Positions 17,931 through 26,834 of a stretch of DNA of 64,000 nucleotides are shown here, piece by piece. The notes below the pieces were generated by a model. That model was given only the letters and a program-made list of their open reading frames with translations, searched no databases and was not told the origin of the DNA. Origin of the DNA: Myxococcales bacterium (GTDB lineage: Bacteria > Myxococcota_A > Polyangia > Polyangiales > Ga0077539). The position numbers were made by a program, and so were the translations under genes. The stretch spans positions 1-64,000 of the forward strand of contig JAUSAZ010000173.1 in assembly GCA_030652255.1 (NCBI GenBank). The letters are read 5' to 3'. How positions within the stretch are numbered: the stretch's first letter is position 1; the number at the start of each line of letters is the position of its first letter.

Positions 17931-19598
17931 ATGCGCCGCACGACGTCATGGCTGCTGCTCTCGTGCCTCGCGCTCGCGCTGTCGTGCGAGAGCGCGAAGC
18001 GCCGCCAGGGGTCCTTCCTGGCGGAGTGCACCTTCAATGACGAGTGCTCCTCGCCGCTCATCTGCGCCGCCCGGCGGTGCCGCGTGGAGTGCCGCTCCGA
18101 CCGCGACTGCACCAACGACTGGCGCTGCCTCTCGGCGGGCCAGGTGCGGCGCTACGCCTGCTTCGCCCCCAACGACTTCGGCAGCGCGTGCGAGTACTCC
18201 GCCGACTGCCGCGCCTCGTGGGTGTGCGCCGACCGCGAGTGCCGCCCGCAGTGCCGCGCCGACTACGACTGCCGGCTCATCGCCCCGGGGCTCACCTGCC
18301 TCCGCGCGCTGGGCGTGTGCAGCGCGCACCCCAACCTCACCGACGCCGGCACCCTCCCCGACGTCGACCTCAACGACCCCGACGGCGCGCTCGACCCGGC
18401 GCCCCCCGACGTGCCCGTCGCGGTCGATGTGCCCGCGGCCGACACCCCCACCGCCGACGCCCCCGACGTCCCGGTGGACGCGGGCGACCCCTTCGCGTGC
18501 GCGCTGCGGCGGCGCGACGGCGCCTGCAACCCGGGTGAGCCGGGGTGCAACGTGCTGGCCGTGGGCATCGGCGGCGGCACCCGCTGCGCGGTGCTCACGG
18601 GCGGCTCGGTGCGCTGCTGGGGCGGCGGGGCGAACGGCACGCTCGGCAACGGCACCCGGGTAGCGTGCGCGGTACCGGGCCTGGTGAGCGGCCTCGTCGA
18701 CGCGACCGAGGTGGGCGTCGGCTACGGCCACGCCTGCGCGCGGCGGCGGGGCGGCGCCGGGATCGTGTGCTGGGGACAGTCCTTCGTCGGCGAGCTGGGC
18801 AACGGCACGGCCCTGGGCGCGGTCTCCGACACGCCGACGATGATCTCCGCGACCGACGGCGACCTGGCGGTGGGCAACTCGCACTCGTGCACGCTGCGCC
18901 CGGGCGCCAGCGTGAGCTGCTGGGGCACCAACGCCGACGGGCAGTTCGGCAACGGCACCGTCGGGGGAGCGTCCTCGCTCCTCTACTTCACCACGCCGCG
19001 CACCTTCCCGCTGGCGGCGAGCAGCCTCTCGCTCGGCGTGGGGCACTCGTGCGGCGTCGGCGTGGATGGGACGGTCGCGTGCTGGGGCAGCGGCTCCGAG
19101 GGCCAGCTCGGGGACGGCACCACGTCTCACCCGTCGCCCACGCTGGTGCCCGGCCTCATGGGCGTCGAGCAGGTGCTGGCGGGCCAGACCCACACCTGCG
19201 CCCGCCTCTCCGGCGGCACGGTGCGCTGCTGGGGCGGGAACGCCGCCGGCCAGCTCGGCGACGGCACCCTTACGACGCGCCCGGCACCCATCACCCCGCC
19301 GATCTCGGGCGTGGCCGAGCTCGCGTTGAGCTACTTCGCGACCTGCGCGCGGCTCACCGACGGCACGGTCTCGTGCTGGGGCCTCCATGAGTACGTGGGC
19401 CTCGGCCCGGTCGCGACGGGCCCGACGAGCCCGACGCCCGTCCCCGGGCTGGCCGACGTGACGCGGCTCTACGGCGGCGCGGCGGGCTTCTGCGCGCTGC
19501 GCGGCAGCGAGGCCGGGCTCTGGTGCTGGGGACGCGCGGCGGGCAACGCCGCGACGGGCACGGCGACGGCGTATCGACCGGTGGAGGTGAGCTGGTGA
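17931..19598 (+). CDS. Cysteine-rich RCC1-repeat lipoprotein
   Basis: 555 aa. The lipoprotein signal is MRRTTSWLLLSCLALALSC. Residues 27-145 are a Cys-rich domain with recurring DEC/RC/RDC/DYDC spacing. Next is an Asp/Pro/Val linker (150-190). From about 205 on there are seven RCC1-type blades, each with a phrase such as CAVLTGGSVRCWGGGANGTLG or CARLSGGTVRCWGGNAAGQLG, forming a beta-propeller. It is likely anchored on the cell surface; ligand unknown. A Shine-Dalgarno GGGAG lies upstream of ATG 17931. Its stop overlaps the GTG start of the next gene, which encodes a stand-alone copy of the Cys-rich domain. Confidence 0.85.
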   Translation: MRRTTSWLLLSCLALALSCESAKRRQGSFLAECTFNDECSSPLICAARRCRVECRSDRDCTNDWRCLSAGQVRRYACFAPNDFGSACEYSADCRASWVCADRECRPQCRADYDCRLIAPGLTCLRALGVCSAHPNLTDAGTLPDVDLNDPDGALDPAPPDVPVAVDVPAADTPTADAPDVPVDAGDPFACALRRRDGACNPGEPGCNVLAVGIGGGTRCAVLTGGSVRCWGGGANGTLGNGTRVACAVPGLVSGLVDATEVGVGYGHACARRRGGAGIVCWGQSFVGELGNGTALGAVSDTPTMISATDGDLAVGNSHSCTLRPGASVSCWGTNADGQFGNGTVGGASSLLYFTTPRTFPLAASSLSLGVGHSCGVGVDGTVACWGSGSEGQLGDGTTSHPSPTLVPGLMGVEQVLAGQTHTCARLSGGTVRCWGGNAAGQLGDGTLTTRPAPITPPISGVAELALSYFATCARLTDGTVSCWGLHEYVGLGPVATGPTSPTPVPGLADVTRLYGGAAGFCALRGSEAGLWCWGRAAGNAATGTATAYRPVEVSW

Positions 19599-20086
19599 AC
19601 CCCATGAAGCGAGCAGGCGTGGTGCTCCGGGCGGCGGCGGTCGCGGCGGCGCTCGGCGGGGGCGGGTGCAGCCTCTTCGAGGGCAGCGGCCGCGAGCTGC
19701 TCGCCGAGTGCAGCTTCAACGACGAGTGCGAGGCCCCGCTGCTCTGCGCCGCGCGGCAGTGCCGGGTGCAGTGCCGCAGCGACCGCGACTGCACCAACGG
19801 GTGGCGCTGCCGCTCGGCGGGGCAGTTCGACAAGTTCGTCTGCTACGAGCCCAACGTACGCACCACCGGGTGCGTGTTCCCGAGCCACTGCACGGGGGCG
19901 TACGTCTGCGCCAACCACGTGTGCTCGGCGCAGTGCCGCTCGGACTATGACTGCCAACTGGTCGACCTCCGGGCTACCTGCCGGGCCGACCTCAGGGTGT
20001 GCACCAATCACCCGCACCTCACCGACGCGGGCACGCTGCTCGACGTGAAGCGCAACGACGACCCCGACGCCGACCTCGCGCCGTAG
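19595..20086 (+). CDS. Stand-alone Cys-rich lipoprotein, paralogue of the RCC1 protein N-terminus
   Basis: 163 aa. GTG at 19595 overlaps the preceding stop (GTGA) and has GGAGG 7 nt upstream, favouring it over ATG 19604; translational coupling is likely. The signal ends LGGGGC. The mature part aligns closely with the N-terminal domain of the preceding RCC1 protein (LLAECSFNDECEAPLLC against FLAECTFNDECSSPLIC; CRSDRDCTNGWRC against CRSDRDCTNDWRC; HLTDAGTLLDV against NLTDAGTLPDV). It then stops before the linker and propeller. This suggests a tandem duplication with loss of the propeller, or a module that pairs with its neighbour. Confidence 0.8.
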   Translation: MNPMKRAGVVLRAAAVAAALGGGGCSLFEGSGRELLAECSFNDECEAPLLCAARQCRVQCRSDRDCTNGWRCRSAGQFDKFVCYEPNVRTTGCVFPSHCTGAYVCANHVCSAQCRSDYDCQLVDLRATCRADLRVCTNHPHLTDAGTLLDVKRNDDPDADLAP

Positions 20087-20152
20087 CGTCGTCGACGTCG
20101 GCGCTGAGGTCCGCGCATCGCGAGCCGCCCATGAGGTCGGTATGATGTCCCG

Positions 20153-20512
20153 ATGCTCTCCTGGCGACCCCTGGCGCTGCTGCTCGTCTCGAGGATCGCG
20201 GTCGGGTGCTCCGAACCCTTCGAGGTTCCGCCTGACGGCAACCCCTGCGCGGCGGGTTCGGAGGCCGTGTACGGGTGGCCCTTCGACGACGCGCACCGCT
20301 GCGTCGACTTCGCCGCCACGGAGCGACGCGTGGTGATGGGGTGCCTCCCGATCGAGAACCGGGTGATGGGCGGCGCGGTCACCTGCTACGCCCGCACCGA
20401 CGGGTCGCAGCGCGTGATGACGCCCTGGTACTACTACTCGGCGCTGGAGTCGCAGGGGTGGACGGGGTGCGCCAGTGGAGAGGCGGCGGCGCTGCATCCC
20501 AACTGCCGCTGA
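20153..20512 (+). CDS. Small lipoprotein, unknown function
   Basis: 119 aa. The signal MLSWRPLALLLVSRIAVGC gives lipobox Cys at 19. The mature part has a few Cys (NPCAAG, RCVDF, GCLPIEN, CYART, GCASG, NCR) and an aromatic patch PWYYYSALESQG. No family is recognised. It is 66 bp downstream of the Cys-rich lipoprotein on the same strand and tail-to-tail with the LysR gene. Confidence 0.6.
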   Translation: MLSWRPLALLLVSRIAVGCSEPFEVPPDGNPCAAGSEAVYGWPFDDAHRCVDFAATERRVVMGCLPIENRVMGGAVTCYARTDGSQRVMTPWYYYSALESQGWTGCASGEAAALHPNCR

Positions 20513-20524
20513 GCCCACAAACAC

Positions 20525-21499
20525 TCAGCGGGGCGGCGTCGCCGACCCGGCCGCCCTCGCGGGGCGTCGGGTCGCGCCCTTCGGCCGCGCGGCCCCGGGC
20601 AGCAGCGCCCGCTCGATGAGCCCCCGGACGAAGCGCGACACCGGGTCGTCGTCGGTGGTGCGCAGCCAGAGAAGCTCCTGGGCCGCCCCTTCGAGCGAGA
20701 AGGGCAGCGCCGTCTGCCGCAGCGCGGGGTGCGTCTTCAGGAGGTAGCGGGCGTGCGGCTCGGGCACCGTCGCGAGCAGGGCCGACCCCTCCACCACCGC
20801 GCCGACGTAGCTGAAGGCAGGCACCGACACCCGCACCCGGCGGGTCTTGCCGAGGGAGTCTTCGACGATGCCGCGGAGGTCGCCCACGTAGGACACGATG
20901 ACGTGCTCGTGGGCGAAGTAGGCCCGCTCGGTGAGGCGCTTCGGCAGCCGGGCGTGGCGCGGGTCGTACACGCAGACGAAGCCCGCCGAGGAGAAGGTCT
21001 TGCGCAGCACCGAGCGCGGGAGCTCGTCGGCGACGCTCATCGCGAGGTCGACGCGGCGGGTGAGCAGCGCCTCCTCCACCGTACGGAACTGCACCGGCAC
21101 GACGACGAGCACCATGGACGGCGCCTCGGCCCGCAGGCCCGCGAGGATGAGCGGCAGCGCCCACCCCTCGGCCGAGTCCGGCAGCCCGAGGCGCACCGTC
21201 GCCGTGGAGGTCGCGGGGTCGAAGGCCGCGGGCGCCATCACGGCCTCGACAAGCGGGCGCAGGTGGCGGTGCGACGCCGCGAGCAGCTCGGACCCGCGGG
21301 CCGTGAGCGCGATGCCGCGGCCCTGGCGCGCGAAGAGCGCGGCGCCCACGAAGGTGGCGAGCCGGCGGAGGGCCGCGCTCACGGCGGGCTGCGTGAGGTA
21401 GAGGCGGGCGGCGGCGCGGGTGACGCTGCCCTCCTCGGCGACGACGGCGAAGACCCGCAGGAGGTTGAGGTCGAGGTCCCTCTCATAGACCGTGTTCAT
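20525..21499 (-). CDS. LysR-family transcriptional regulator
   Basis: 324 aa. The N-terminal winged HTH (DLNLLRVFAVVAEEGSVTRAAARLYLTQPAVSAALRRL, split here as two phrases DLNLLRVFAVVAEEG and LTQPAVSAALRRL) is classical LysR. The C-terminal effector domain (90-300) contains VRLGLPDSAEGW and RRVDLAMSVADELP, of the NodD/LinR-like type. The last 20 residues are basic and disordered. It is divergently transcribed from the SDR gene with 76 bp between starts, the usual layout for a LysR regulator and its target. A GGATGCATCC palindrome lies just upstream of its ATG. Confidence 0.92.
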   Translation of the reverse strand: MNTVYERDLDLNLLRVFAVVAEEGSVTRAAARLYLTQPAVSAALRRLATFVGAALFARQGRGIALTARGSELLAASHRHLRPLVEAVMAPAAFDPATSTATVRLGLPDSAEGWALPLILAGLRAEAPSMVLVVVPVQFRTVEEALLTRRVDLAMSVADELPRSVLRKTFSSAGFVCVYDPRHARLPKRLTERAYFAHEHVIVSYVGDLRGIVEDSLGKTRRVRVSVPAFSYVGAVVEGSALLATVPEPHARYLLKTHPALRQTALPFSLEGAAQELLWLRTTDDDPVSRFVRGLIERALLPGAARPKGATRRPARAAGSATPPR

Positions 21500-21504
21500 G
21501 TCTG

Positions 21505-21514
21505 GGATGCATCC
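21505..21514. promoter_or_regulatory. Palindrome GGATGCATCC in the LysR/SDR divergent region
   Basis: A perfect 10-bp palindrome 6 bp from the LysR start codon in the shared intergenic region. It is followed by a half-match TGATGGATGG at about 21528. It is a candidate LysR autoregulatory site, although it does not show the usual T-N11-A spacing. Confidence 0.3.
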
Positions 21515-21575
21515 TATCGCATGGACTGATGGATGGCCGAGGCCCCATCGTTGGGCAGAGAGAGAGGGATTCATC

Positions 21576-22325
21576 ATGAAGACCAGCGACCACACGATTC
21601 TGATCACGGGCGGGGCGACGGGCATCGGGCGGGGGCTGGCGGAGGCCTTTCACGCCCGCGGCAACAAGGTCATCATCGCCGGCCGCCGCAAGGAGGTGCT
21701 CGACGAGGTCACCGCGGCCAACCCGGGCATGAGCGCGTACGTGCTCGACGTGGGGGACGCCGACGCCATCCGCGAGTTCGCGCGGCGGGTGACGGCCGAG
21801 CACCCGACGCTCGACGTGCTCGTCAACAACGCGGGCATCATGCGCGCCGAGAGCCTGCTCGCGCAGCCCGACGACCTCGCCGACGCCGAGGCGACGGTGA
21901 TCACCAACGTGCTCGGCCCCATCCGGCTCACGGCGGCGCTGCTGCCCGCGCTCCAGAAGCGCCCGCGCTCGACGATCATCAACGTGACCTCGGGCCTGGC
22001 CTTCGTGCCGCTGGCGCGCACGCCGACGTACTCGGCCACGAAGGCGGCGCTGCACTCGTACACCCAGTCGCTGCGCTCGCAGCTCAAGGGGACCACCACC
22101 GAGGTCATCGAGCTCGCCCCGCCGGCGGTGCAGACCGACCTGATGCCGGGTCAGGCGACCAGCGCGCACGCGATGCCCCTGAAGGAGTACATCGCCGAGG
22201 TGATGGGCATCTTCGAAGCCCAGCCGGGGGCGGAGGAGGTCTGCGTCGAGCGGGTGAAGTTCCTGCGCAACGCCGAGGCCGAGGGGCGCTTCGGGCAGGT
22301 GTTCCAGATGCTCAACGGGGGCTGA
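21576..22325 (+). CDS. Short-chain dehydrogenase/reductase (DltE-like)
   Basis: 249 aa. It has a Rossmann fold with cofactor motif TGGATGIG (11-18), NNAGIM near 84-89, catalytic Ser139 (NVTSG) and Tyr152-x3-Lys156 (YSATK). Arg residues after beta-2 (AGRRKEV) suggest NADP preference. The closest family style is DltE-like oxidoreductases (PAVQTDLMPGQ). AGAGAGGG upstream gives a Shine-Dalgarno site. It is divergent from LysR, which probably controls it. The substrate is unknown. Confidence 0.9.
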   Translation: MKTSDHTILITGGATGIGRGLAEAFHARGNKVIIAGRRKEVLDEVTAANPGMSAYVLDVGDADAIREFARRVTAEHPTLDVLVNNAGIMRAESLLAQPDDLADAEATVITNVLGPIRLTAALLPALQKRPRSTIINVTSGLAFVPLARTPTYSATKAALHSYTQSLRSQLKGTTTEVIELAPPAVQTDLMPGQATSAHAMPLKEYIAEVMGIFEAQPGAEEVCVERVKFLRNAEAEGRFGQVFQMLNGG

Positions 22326-22402
22326 AGAAAATTTCACCGGGGTGTCGATCCCGGGGAGGCTGCTTCGTCGTGAGGATGGAACCTCAACGAAGGAGAACGA
22401 CG

Positions 22403-22822
22403 ATGCGCTTCATGGTGATGATGCTCCCGGGCGAGCAGGCGGAGGCGGGCGTGATGCCCGACGAGAAGATCCTGGTCGCGATGGGGAAGTACAACGAGGA
22501 GCTGGTGAAGGCCGGGGTGCTGCTCGCGGGCGAGGGGCTGCTCCCGAGCTCCAAGGGCGTGCGGGTGAGCTTCGAGGGCGGAAAGCCCCGGGTGAGCGAC
22601 GGCCCCTTCGTCGAGGCCAAGGAGGTCATCGGCGGCTTCTGGATCTTCCAGGTGAAGTCGATGGAGGAGGCCATCGAGTGGGTGAAGCGCTGCCCGGTGA
22701 TGGGGGACGAGCGCATCGAGATCCGGAAGATCGCCGAGGCCGAGGACTTCGGCCCGGCGCTCACCCCCGAGCTTCGCGAGGCCGAAGACCGCCTGCGCGC
22801 CCAGGTCGAGGCGAAGAAGTAG
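22403..22822 (+). CDS. DGPF-motif (YciI-like) protein
   Basis: 139 aa, one YciI-type alpha/beta barrel domain. It carries the hallmark DGPF in RVSDGPFVEAKEVIGGFW (about 70-87) and the opening MRFMVMMLPG. AAGGAG is a good ribosome site 9 nt before the ATG. Genes for DGPF proteins are known to sit next to ECF42 sigma factors, and here the sigma gene starts 59 bp downstream on the same strand. That layout argues for one functional unit. The enzymatic role of DGPF proteins is unknown; YciI folds are ferredoxin-like and may bind small ligands. Confidence 0.92.
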   Translation: MRFMVMMLPGEQAEAGVMPDEKILVAMGKYNEELVKAGVLLAGEGLLPSSKGVRVSFEGGKPRVSDGPFVEAKEVIGGFWIFQVKSMEEAIEWVKRCPVMGDERIEIRKIAEAEDFGPALTPELREAEDRLRAQVEAKK

Positions 22823-22881
22823 CGGGCGGGCGACCGCAGACCGTTGCGCCGAGGGGAGGGTCGGCGCGATGGTCGGCGGCC

Positions 22882-24129
22882 GTGACGGACGACGAGACAC
22901 GCCGCGCGGTCGCCGCGGTCTTCCGCATCGAGTCGGCGAAGCTCATCGCGGGCCTCGCCCGCATGGTGCGCGACGTCGGCCTCGCCGAGGAGCTCGCCCA
23001 GGACGCCCTCGTCGCCGCCCTGGAGCACTGGCCCTCCGAGGGCGTCCCCGACAGGCCCGGGGCGTGGCTCATGGCCACCGCGAAGCGCCGCGGCATCGAC
23101 CGGCTGCGCCGCGCGCGCCTCTCCGAGCGCAAGCACGACGAGCTCGCCCACGACCTCGCCGACCACGGCTCACCCGTCGAAGCCCTCGACGAAGCCCTCG
23201 ACGACCCGGTCGGCGACGACCTGCTGCGCCTGGTGTTCGTGGCGTGTCACCCGGTGCTCTCGCCCGAGGCGCGCGTCGCCCTCACGCTGCGCCTGCTCGG
23301 GGGACTCACCACCGCGGAGATCGCGCGGGCCTTCCTGGTGCCCGAGGCGACCATCGCGCAGCGGGTGGTGCGCGCCAAGAAGACCCTCGCGGAGTCGGCG
23401 GTGGCCTTCGAGGTCCCGCGCGGGGATGAGCTCGGCGCGCGGCTGTCGTCGGTGCTGGAGGTCGTCTACCTGATCTTCAACGAGGGCTACTCGGCCACCG
23501 CAGGCGACGACTGGATGCGCCCCGCGCTCTGCGAAGATGCGCTGCGCCTCGGGCGCATCCTGGCGGGACTCGCGCCCGGCGAGCCGGAGGTTCACGGCCT
23601 CGTCGGCCTGATGGAGCTGCAGGCGTCGCGCTCGAGGGCACGCGTCGGCCCCACGGGGGAGCCCGTGCTGCTGCTCGAACAGAACCGCGGCCTGTGGGAT
23701 CACCTGCTGATCCAGCGCGGGCTCGCGTCGCTGGCGAAGGCCGAAGCGCTGGGCGGCGGCGGTGGTCCCTACGCGATACAGGCGGCGCTGGCGGCGTGTC
23801 ACGCGAGGGCGAGGGCGCCCGGGGAGACCGACTGGGCGCGCATCGCGGCGCTGTACGAGCGGCTCGCGCCGACCCCGGTGGTGGAGCTCAACCGCGCCGT
23901 CGCGGTGGCGATGGCGTACGGACCCGCGGCGGGCCTCGCGGTGGTCGACGGGCTCGCTGGCGAAGCGTCGCTGCGGGAGTACCACCTGCTGCCGAGCGTT
24001 CGCGGTGACCTGCTGGCGCGCCTGGGGCGCATGGGGGAGGCGCGGGCGGAGTTCGAGCGGGCGGCGTCGCTGACGCGCAACGCAAGGGAGCGGGCGCTGC
24101 TGCTGGGGCGCGCGGCGGCCTGCGCGTAG
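22882..24129 (+). CDS. ECF42-type RNA polymerase sigma factor with C-terminal TPR-like extension
   Basis: 415 aa from GTG 22882; no in-frame ATG lies nearby. Region 2 (AKLIAGLARMVRDVGLAEE, then AWLMATAKRRGIDRLRR) and region 4 (LRLLGGLTTAEIARAFLV) cover residues 10-170. The 240-residue C-terminal extension includes EVVYLIFNEGYSA, VHGLVGLMELQASRSRAR and WDHLLIQRGLASL, the signature of the ECF42/SigJ-like class. These sigma factors have no anti-sigma factor; their extension is thought to control them. It is preceded by its DGPF partner. It directs transcription of an unknown regulon, probably including the upstream gene. Confidence 0.92.
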   Translation: MTDDETRRAVAAVFRIESAKLIAGLARMVRDVGLAEELAQDALVAALEHWPSEGVPDRPGAWLMATAKRRGIDRLRRARLSERKHDELAHDLADHGSPVEALDEALDDPVGDDLLRLVFVACHPVLSPEARVALTLRLLGGLTTAEIARAFLVPEATIAQRVVRAKKTLAESAVAFEVPRGDELGARLSSVLEVVYLIFNEGYSATAGDDWMRPALCEDALRLGRILAGLAPGEPEVHGLVGLMELQASRSRARVGPTGEPVLLLEQNRGLWDHLLIQRGLASLAKAEALGGGGGPYAIQAALAACHARARAPGETDWARIAALYERLAPTPVVELNRAVAVAMAYGPAAGLAVVDGLAGEASLREYHLLPSVRGDLLARLGRMGEARAEFERAASLTRNARERALLLGRAAACA

Positions 24130-24227
24130 GGACGGTGGGCAGTGGGGGGGCCTTGAGGGACTTTGAGGGCGCTTGAGGCGGGCGTTCGGGCGCCCCGTGG
24201 TGTGCTCCGTCGCATCGGAGGCCCAGC

Positions 24228-24743
24228 GTGAACCAACCCACCATCGTCTCGTATGTCCTCGCCACCACCCTCGTCCTCGCCGCGGGCTGCAAGCGCGCCG
24301 AGAGCAGCGCCAACCCGCCCGCTGCGACCAACGGCGCCGCGCCCACGGTGCAGCCCGCGATGCCCGTGCCGGTCGCCGCCCGGGTGGCCCCGGCGGCCCC
24401 GGCGGGTCCCGCCGTCGACCCACGATGGCCCCGGTGGATGCCACCGATCTCGGGTGTTCGTGTGCGCATGGCGTCGGCGGACTTCGTCGAAGGGGGCGCC
24501 GACAGCGGCTCGCTGGAGCTGCTCATCCAGAGCCGGAGGGCCTGCGAGCAGGCGGGCTTCACCGTCTCGCAGACCAACATCCAGCGCACCCGCTGGGATC
24601 AGAAGTTCGTGTTCACGTGCACCCGCGCCCAGGAGCTGCTGCGCGTCGAGCTCACGGGGCAGCCGGCCAGGCCCAACTACACGAGCTTCAACGCCTGTCA
24701 GGGGGACTTCGCCCGGGCGATGATGCGACGCCGCACCCGGTAG
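24228..24743 (+). CDS. Small lipoprotein, unknown function
   Basis: 171 aa from GTG 24228, with GGAGG 6 nt upstream. The signal runs to lipobox LAAGC (Cys 21), then a Pro/Ala/Val linker (24-70). The globular part, 75-171, has CEQAGF, FVFTC and SFNACQGDF. No family is recognised. It is separated by about 100 bp from the ECF42 gene. Confidence 0.6.
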   Translation: MNQPTIVSYVLATTLVLAAGCKRAESSANPPAATNGAAPTVQPAMPVPVAARVAPAAPAGPAVDPRWPRWMPPISGVRVRMASADFVEGGADSGSLELLIQSRRACEQAGFTVSQTNIQRTRWDQKFVFTCTRAQELLRVELTGQPARPNYTSFNACQGDFARAMMRRRTR

Positions 24744-24798
24744 GCGAAGCGCGGCGCTACCATCGACCCACCGCAGGCACAGCGGGCGGAGGTGAGCG

Positions 24799-25920
24799 AT
24801 GGTGTCGAGTCACGGTGGCAGCGTAGAGGGATCGTCGCGGCTGGCGCAGGCGCTGGGGTTGCGGCACCCGATCGTGCAGGGGCCCTTCGGCGGCGGGCTC
24901 TCCAGCGTCGCGCTGGCCGCCGCGGTGTCGTCCCTGGGCGGCCTCGGTTCGTTCGGCGCGGTGAACCTCCCGGCCGAGCGCATCGGGCCGCTGGTCGCGG
25001 AGCTGCGCGCGGCGACCGACGGACCCTTCAACGTCAACCTCTGGGTGGGCGACCACGACCCCGGCGGCCTCGCCATCGCCCCGGACGCCTACGCCCGCGC
25101 GCTGGAGGTGCTCGCGCCCTACTTCGAGGAGCTGGGCGTCCCGCTGCCCGCGCTGCCCTCGCGATTCCATCAGCCCTTCGCCGAGCAGGTCGAGGCGCTG
25201 CTGGCCGCGGCGCCGCCGGTGTTCAGCTTCGTGTACGGCGTCCCCCCGGCGGCCGTGCTCGCGGAGTGTCGGCGCAGGCACATCTTCACCGTCGGGACGG
25301 CGACCACGCTCGCGGAGGCCGAGGCCCTCGACGCGGCGGGCGTCGACGCCATCGTCGCGACGGGCATGGAGGCGGGCGGCCACCGGGTGTCGTTCATCGG
25401 CCGCGCGGAGGACAACCTCACGGGCACCTTCGCGCTGACGCAGCTCGTGGCCCCGCGGGTGAGTGTGCCGGTGATCGCCGCCGGGGGAATCTGCGACGCC
25501 CGGGGCGTGGCGGCGGCGCGGCTGCTGGGGGCCGACGCGGCGCAGATCGGGACGGCCTTCCTGGCGTGCAACGAGTCGGGCGCGACGCCCGCCCATCGAG
25601 AGAAGCTGTTCAGCGCCGACGCGCGCGAGACGGTGCTGACGCGCGCGTTCACGGGGCGCCTGGCGCGCGGCCTCGCCAACCGATGGACGCGCGAGCTGCA
25701 CCGCCGCGCCCCGGAGCTGCCGCCCTTCCCCATCCAGAGCTGGATCGCCGGTCACCTGAAGGCGGCGGCCGCGGCGGCGGGGCGCACCGACCTGGTCTCG
25801 ATGTGGGGGGGCCAGATCGCGCCGAACCTCGTGCACCACACAGCGGCCGACCTGATGCGCGCGCTGACGGAGGGCGTGGGAGCGGACCCGCCTGCTACAA
25901 CCGTCGTCGAGGCACGATGA
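24799..25920 (+). CDS. NAD(P)H-dependent flavin oxidoreductase (nitronate-monooxygenase-like)
   Basis: 373 aa, a TIM-barrel FMN enzyme. Hallmarks are QGPFGGGLSSVALAAAV near the N-terminus and FNVNLWV. MEAGGHRVS carries the catalytic His that deprotonates nitronates in the class. The FMN-phosphate loop IAAGGICDARGVAAA is followed by GADAAQIGTAFLA. The length fits the family. Members oxidise alkyl nitronates or act as 2-nitropropane dioxygenases, and FabK-like reductases are related. The start ATG follows GCGGAGGTGAGCG. Its last codons overlap the next gene's ATG (ATGA), so the two are co-translated. Confidence 0.9.
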   Translation: MVSSHGGSVEGSSRLAQALGLRHPIVQGPFGGGLSSVALAAAVSSLGGLGSFGAVNLPAERIGPLVAELRAATDGPFNVNLWVGDHDPGGLAIAPDAYARALEVLAPYFEELGVPLPALPSRFHQPFAEQVEALLAAAPPVFSFVYGVPPAAVLAECRRRHIFTVGTATTLAEAEALDAAGVDAIVATGMEAGGHRVSFIGRAEDNLTGTFALTQLVAPRVSVPVIAAGGICDARGVAAARLLGADAAQIGTAFLACNESGATPAHREKLFSADARETVLTRAFTGRLARGLANRWTRELHRRAPELPPFPIQSWIAGHLKAAAAAAGRTDLVSMWGGQIAPNLVHHTAADLMRALTEGVGADPPATTVVEAR

Positions 25921-26798
25921 GAGACGTCCACCTCCTGTCCTGGTGCGCCCGATCGCCGGGCCTCGCCCTGCGCGCCGTGTTCGCGTTCGCGGTCTGCGCC
26001 GCGCCGCTCGCCCTCGTCGTGACGGCCGCGCGGTGCTCGACCGACGCGGGCGTCGCCGCCCTGCTGCTGACCATGGCCCTCATGGTCGTCGTGCCATGGC
26101 GCGCGCTGCGACCCACGGCGCCTGCGGTCCCCGACGGGGTGCCGCAGTGGCTCACCATCGCCCTTATCTTCGTCGCGGCGATGATCTTCCTGCCGGCCAG
26201 CTACGTGACCTTCGGCGGGCGTGCGGCCGCCGACGCGGGCGGCGTGGGCGTCCTGCTGACCTTCCCGATCGTGGCGCTGACGCTCACCAGCGCCGGGCTC
26301 GTGGGCGGGGCGATCGCGCAGACGTTCTGCGACGTGGTCCATCGATGGCGACGCGCCCCCTCCGTGGGGTCGCTGCTCGACGCCTCGGCGATCGCGGCGG
26401 CCGGCCTCGTCGCGCTGGCCGGCACGCTGCGCCTGACGGCCGACGGGGGCGGGGCCGCGGCGATCCGTGGGGTCACGGCGCTGGGCGGGGTCGCGGTGGC
26501 CGCGGCCGTGCTCGCGATCGAGCGACACGCCCGCCGGGTGGTCGCCGCCGCGCTCGCGGGAAGCATCCCCGAGCACCACGTTCGTGAGGGTGAGCACGCG
26601 GCGCCGGAGGGCCTCCCCTCGTGGTCGTTGCAGCCCGGGGAGCCCCTCGTCGTGCTGGTGACGTCGAGCACCGGGAGGGCGTACCGCGACCACGCGACCT
26701 TCACGCCGGTCGCGATGGTGCCGTCGCGGCTGCCGTGGACGTGGCGGATGGTGGTGATGCCCGTCGCCATCGCCGCCGCGCTCGCGACGCTCCGCTGA
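25917..26798 (+). CDS. Polytopic membrane protein of unknown function
   Basis: 293 aa. Six or seven hydrophobic stretches lie at about 15-38, 44-60, 76-96, 106-128, 150-170, 180-198 and the C-terminus. A soluble segment follows at 210-265. The ATG overlaps the flavin oxidoreductase stop by ATGA, implying translational coupling. No family is recognised. It may use or protect against the same nitro compounds, but nothing in the sequence proves it. Confidence 0.7.
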   Translation: MRDVHLLSWCARSPGLALRAVFAFAVCAAPLALVVTAARCSTDAGVAALLLTMALMVVVPWRALRPTAPAVPDGVPQWLTIALIFVAAMIFLPASYVTFGGRAAADAGGVGVLLTFPIVALTLTSAGLVGGAIAQTFCDVVHRWRRAPSVGSLLDASAIAAAGLVALAGTLRLTADGGGAAAIRGVTALGGVAVAAAVLAIERHARRVVAAALAGSIPEHHVREGEHAAPEGLPSWSLQPGEPLVVLVTSSTGRAYRDHATFTPVAMVPSRLPWTWRMVVMPVAIAAALATLR

Positions 26799-26834
26799 GC
26801 GCTCCGCGGGCGGAGACGCCGCGGACCTCCAACG

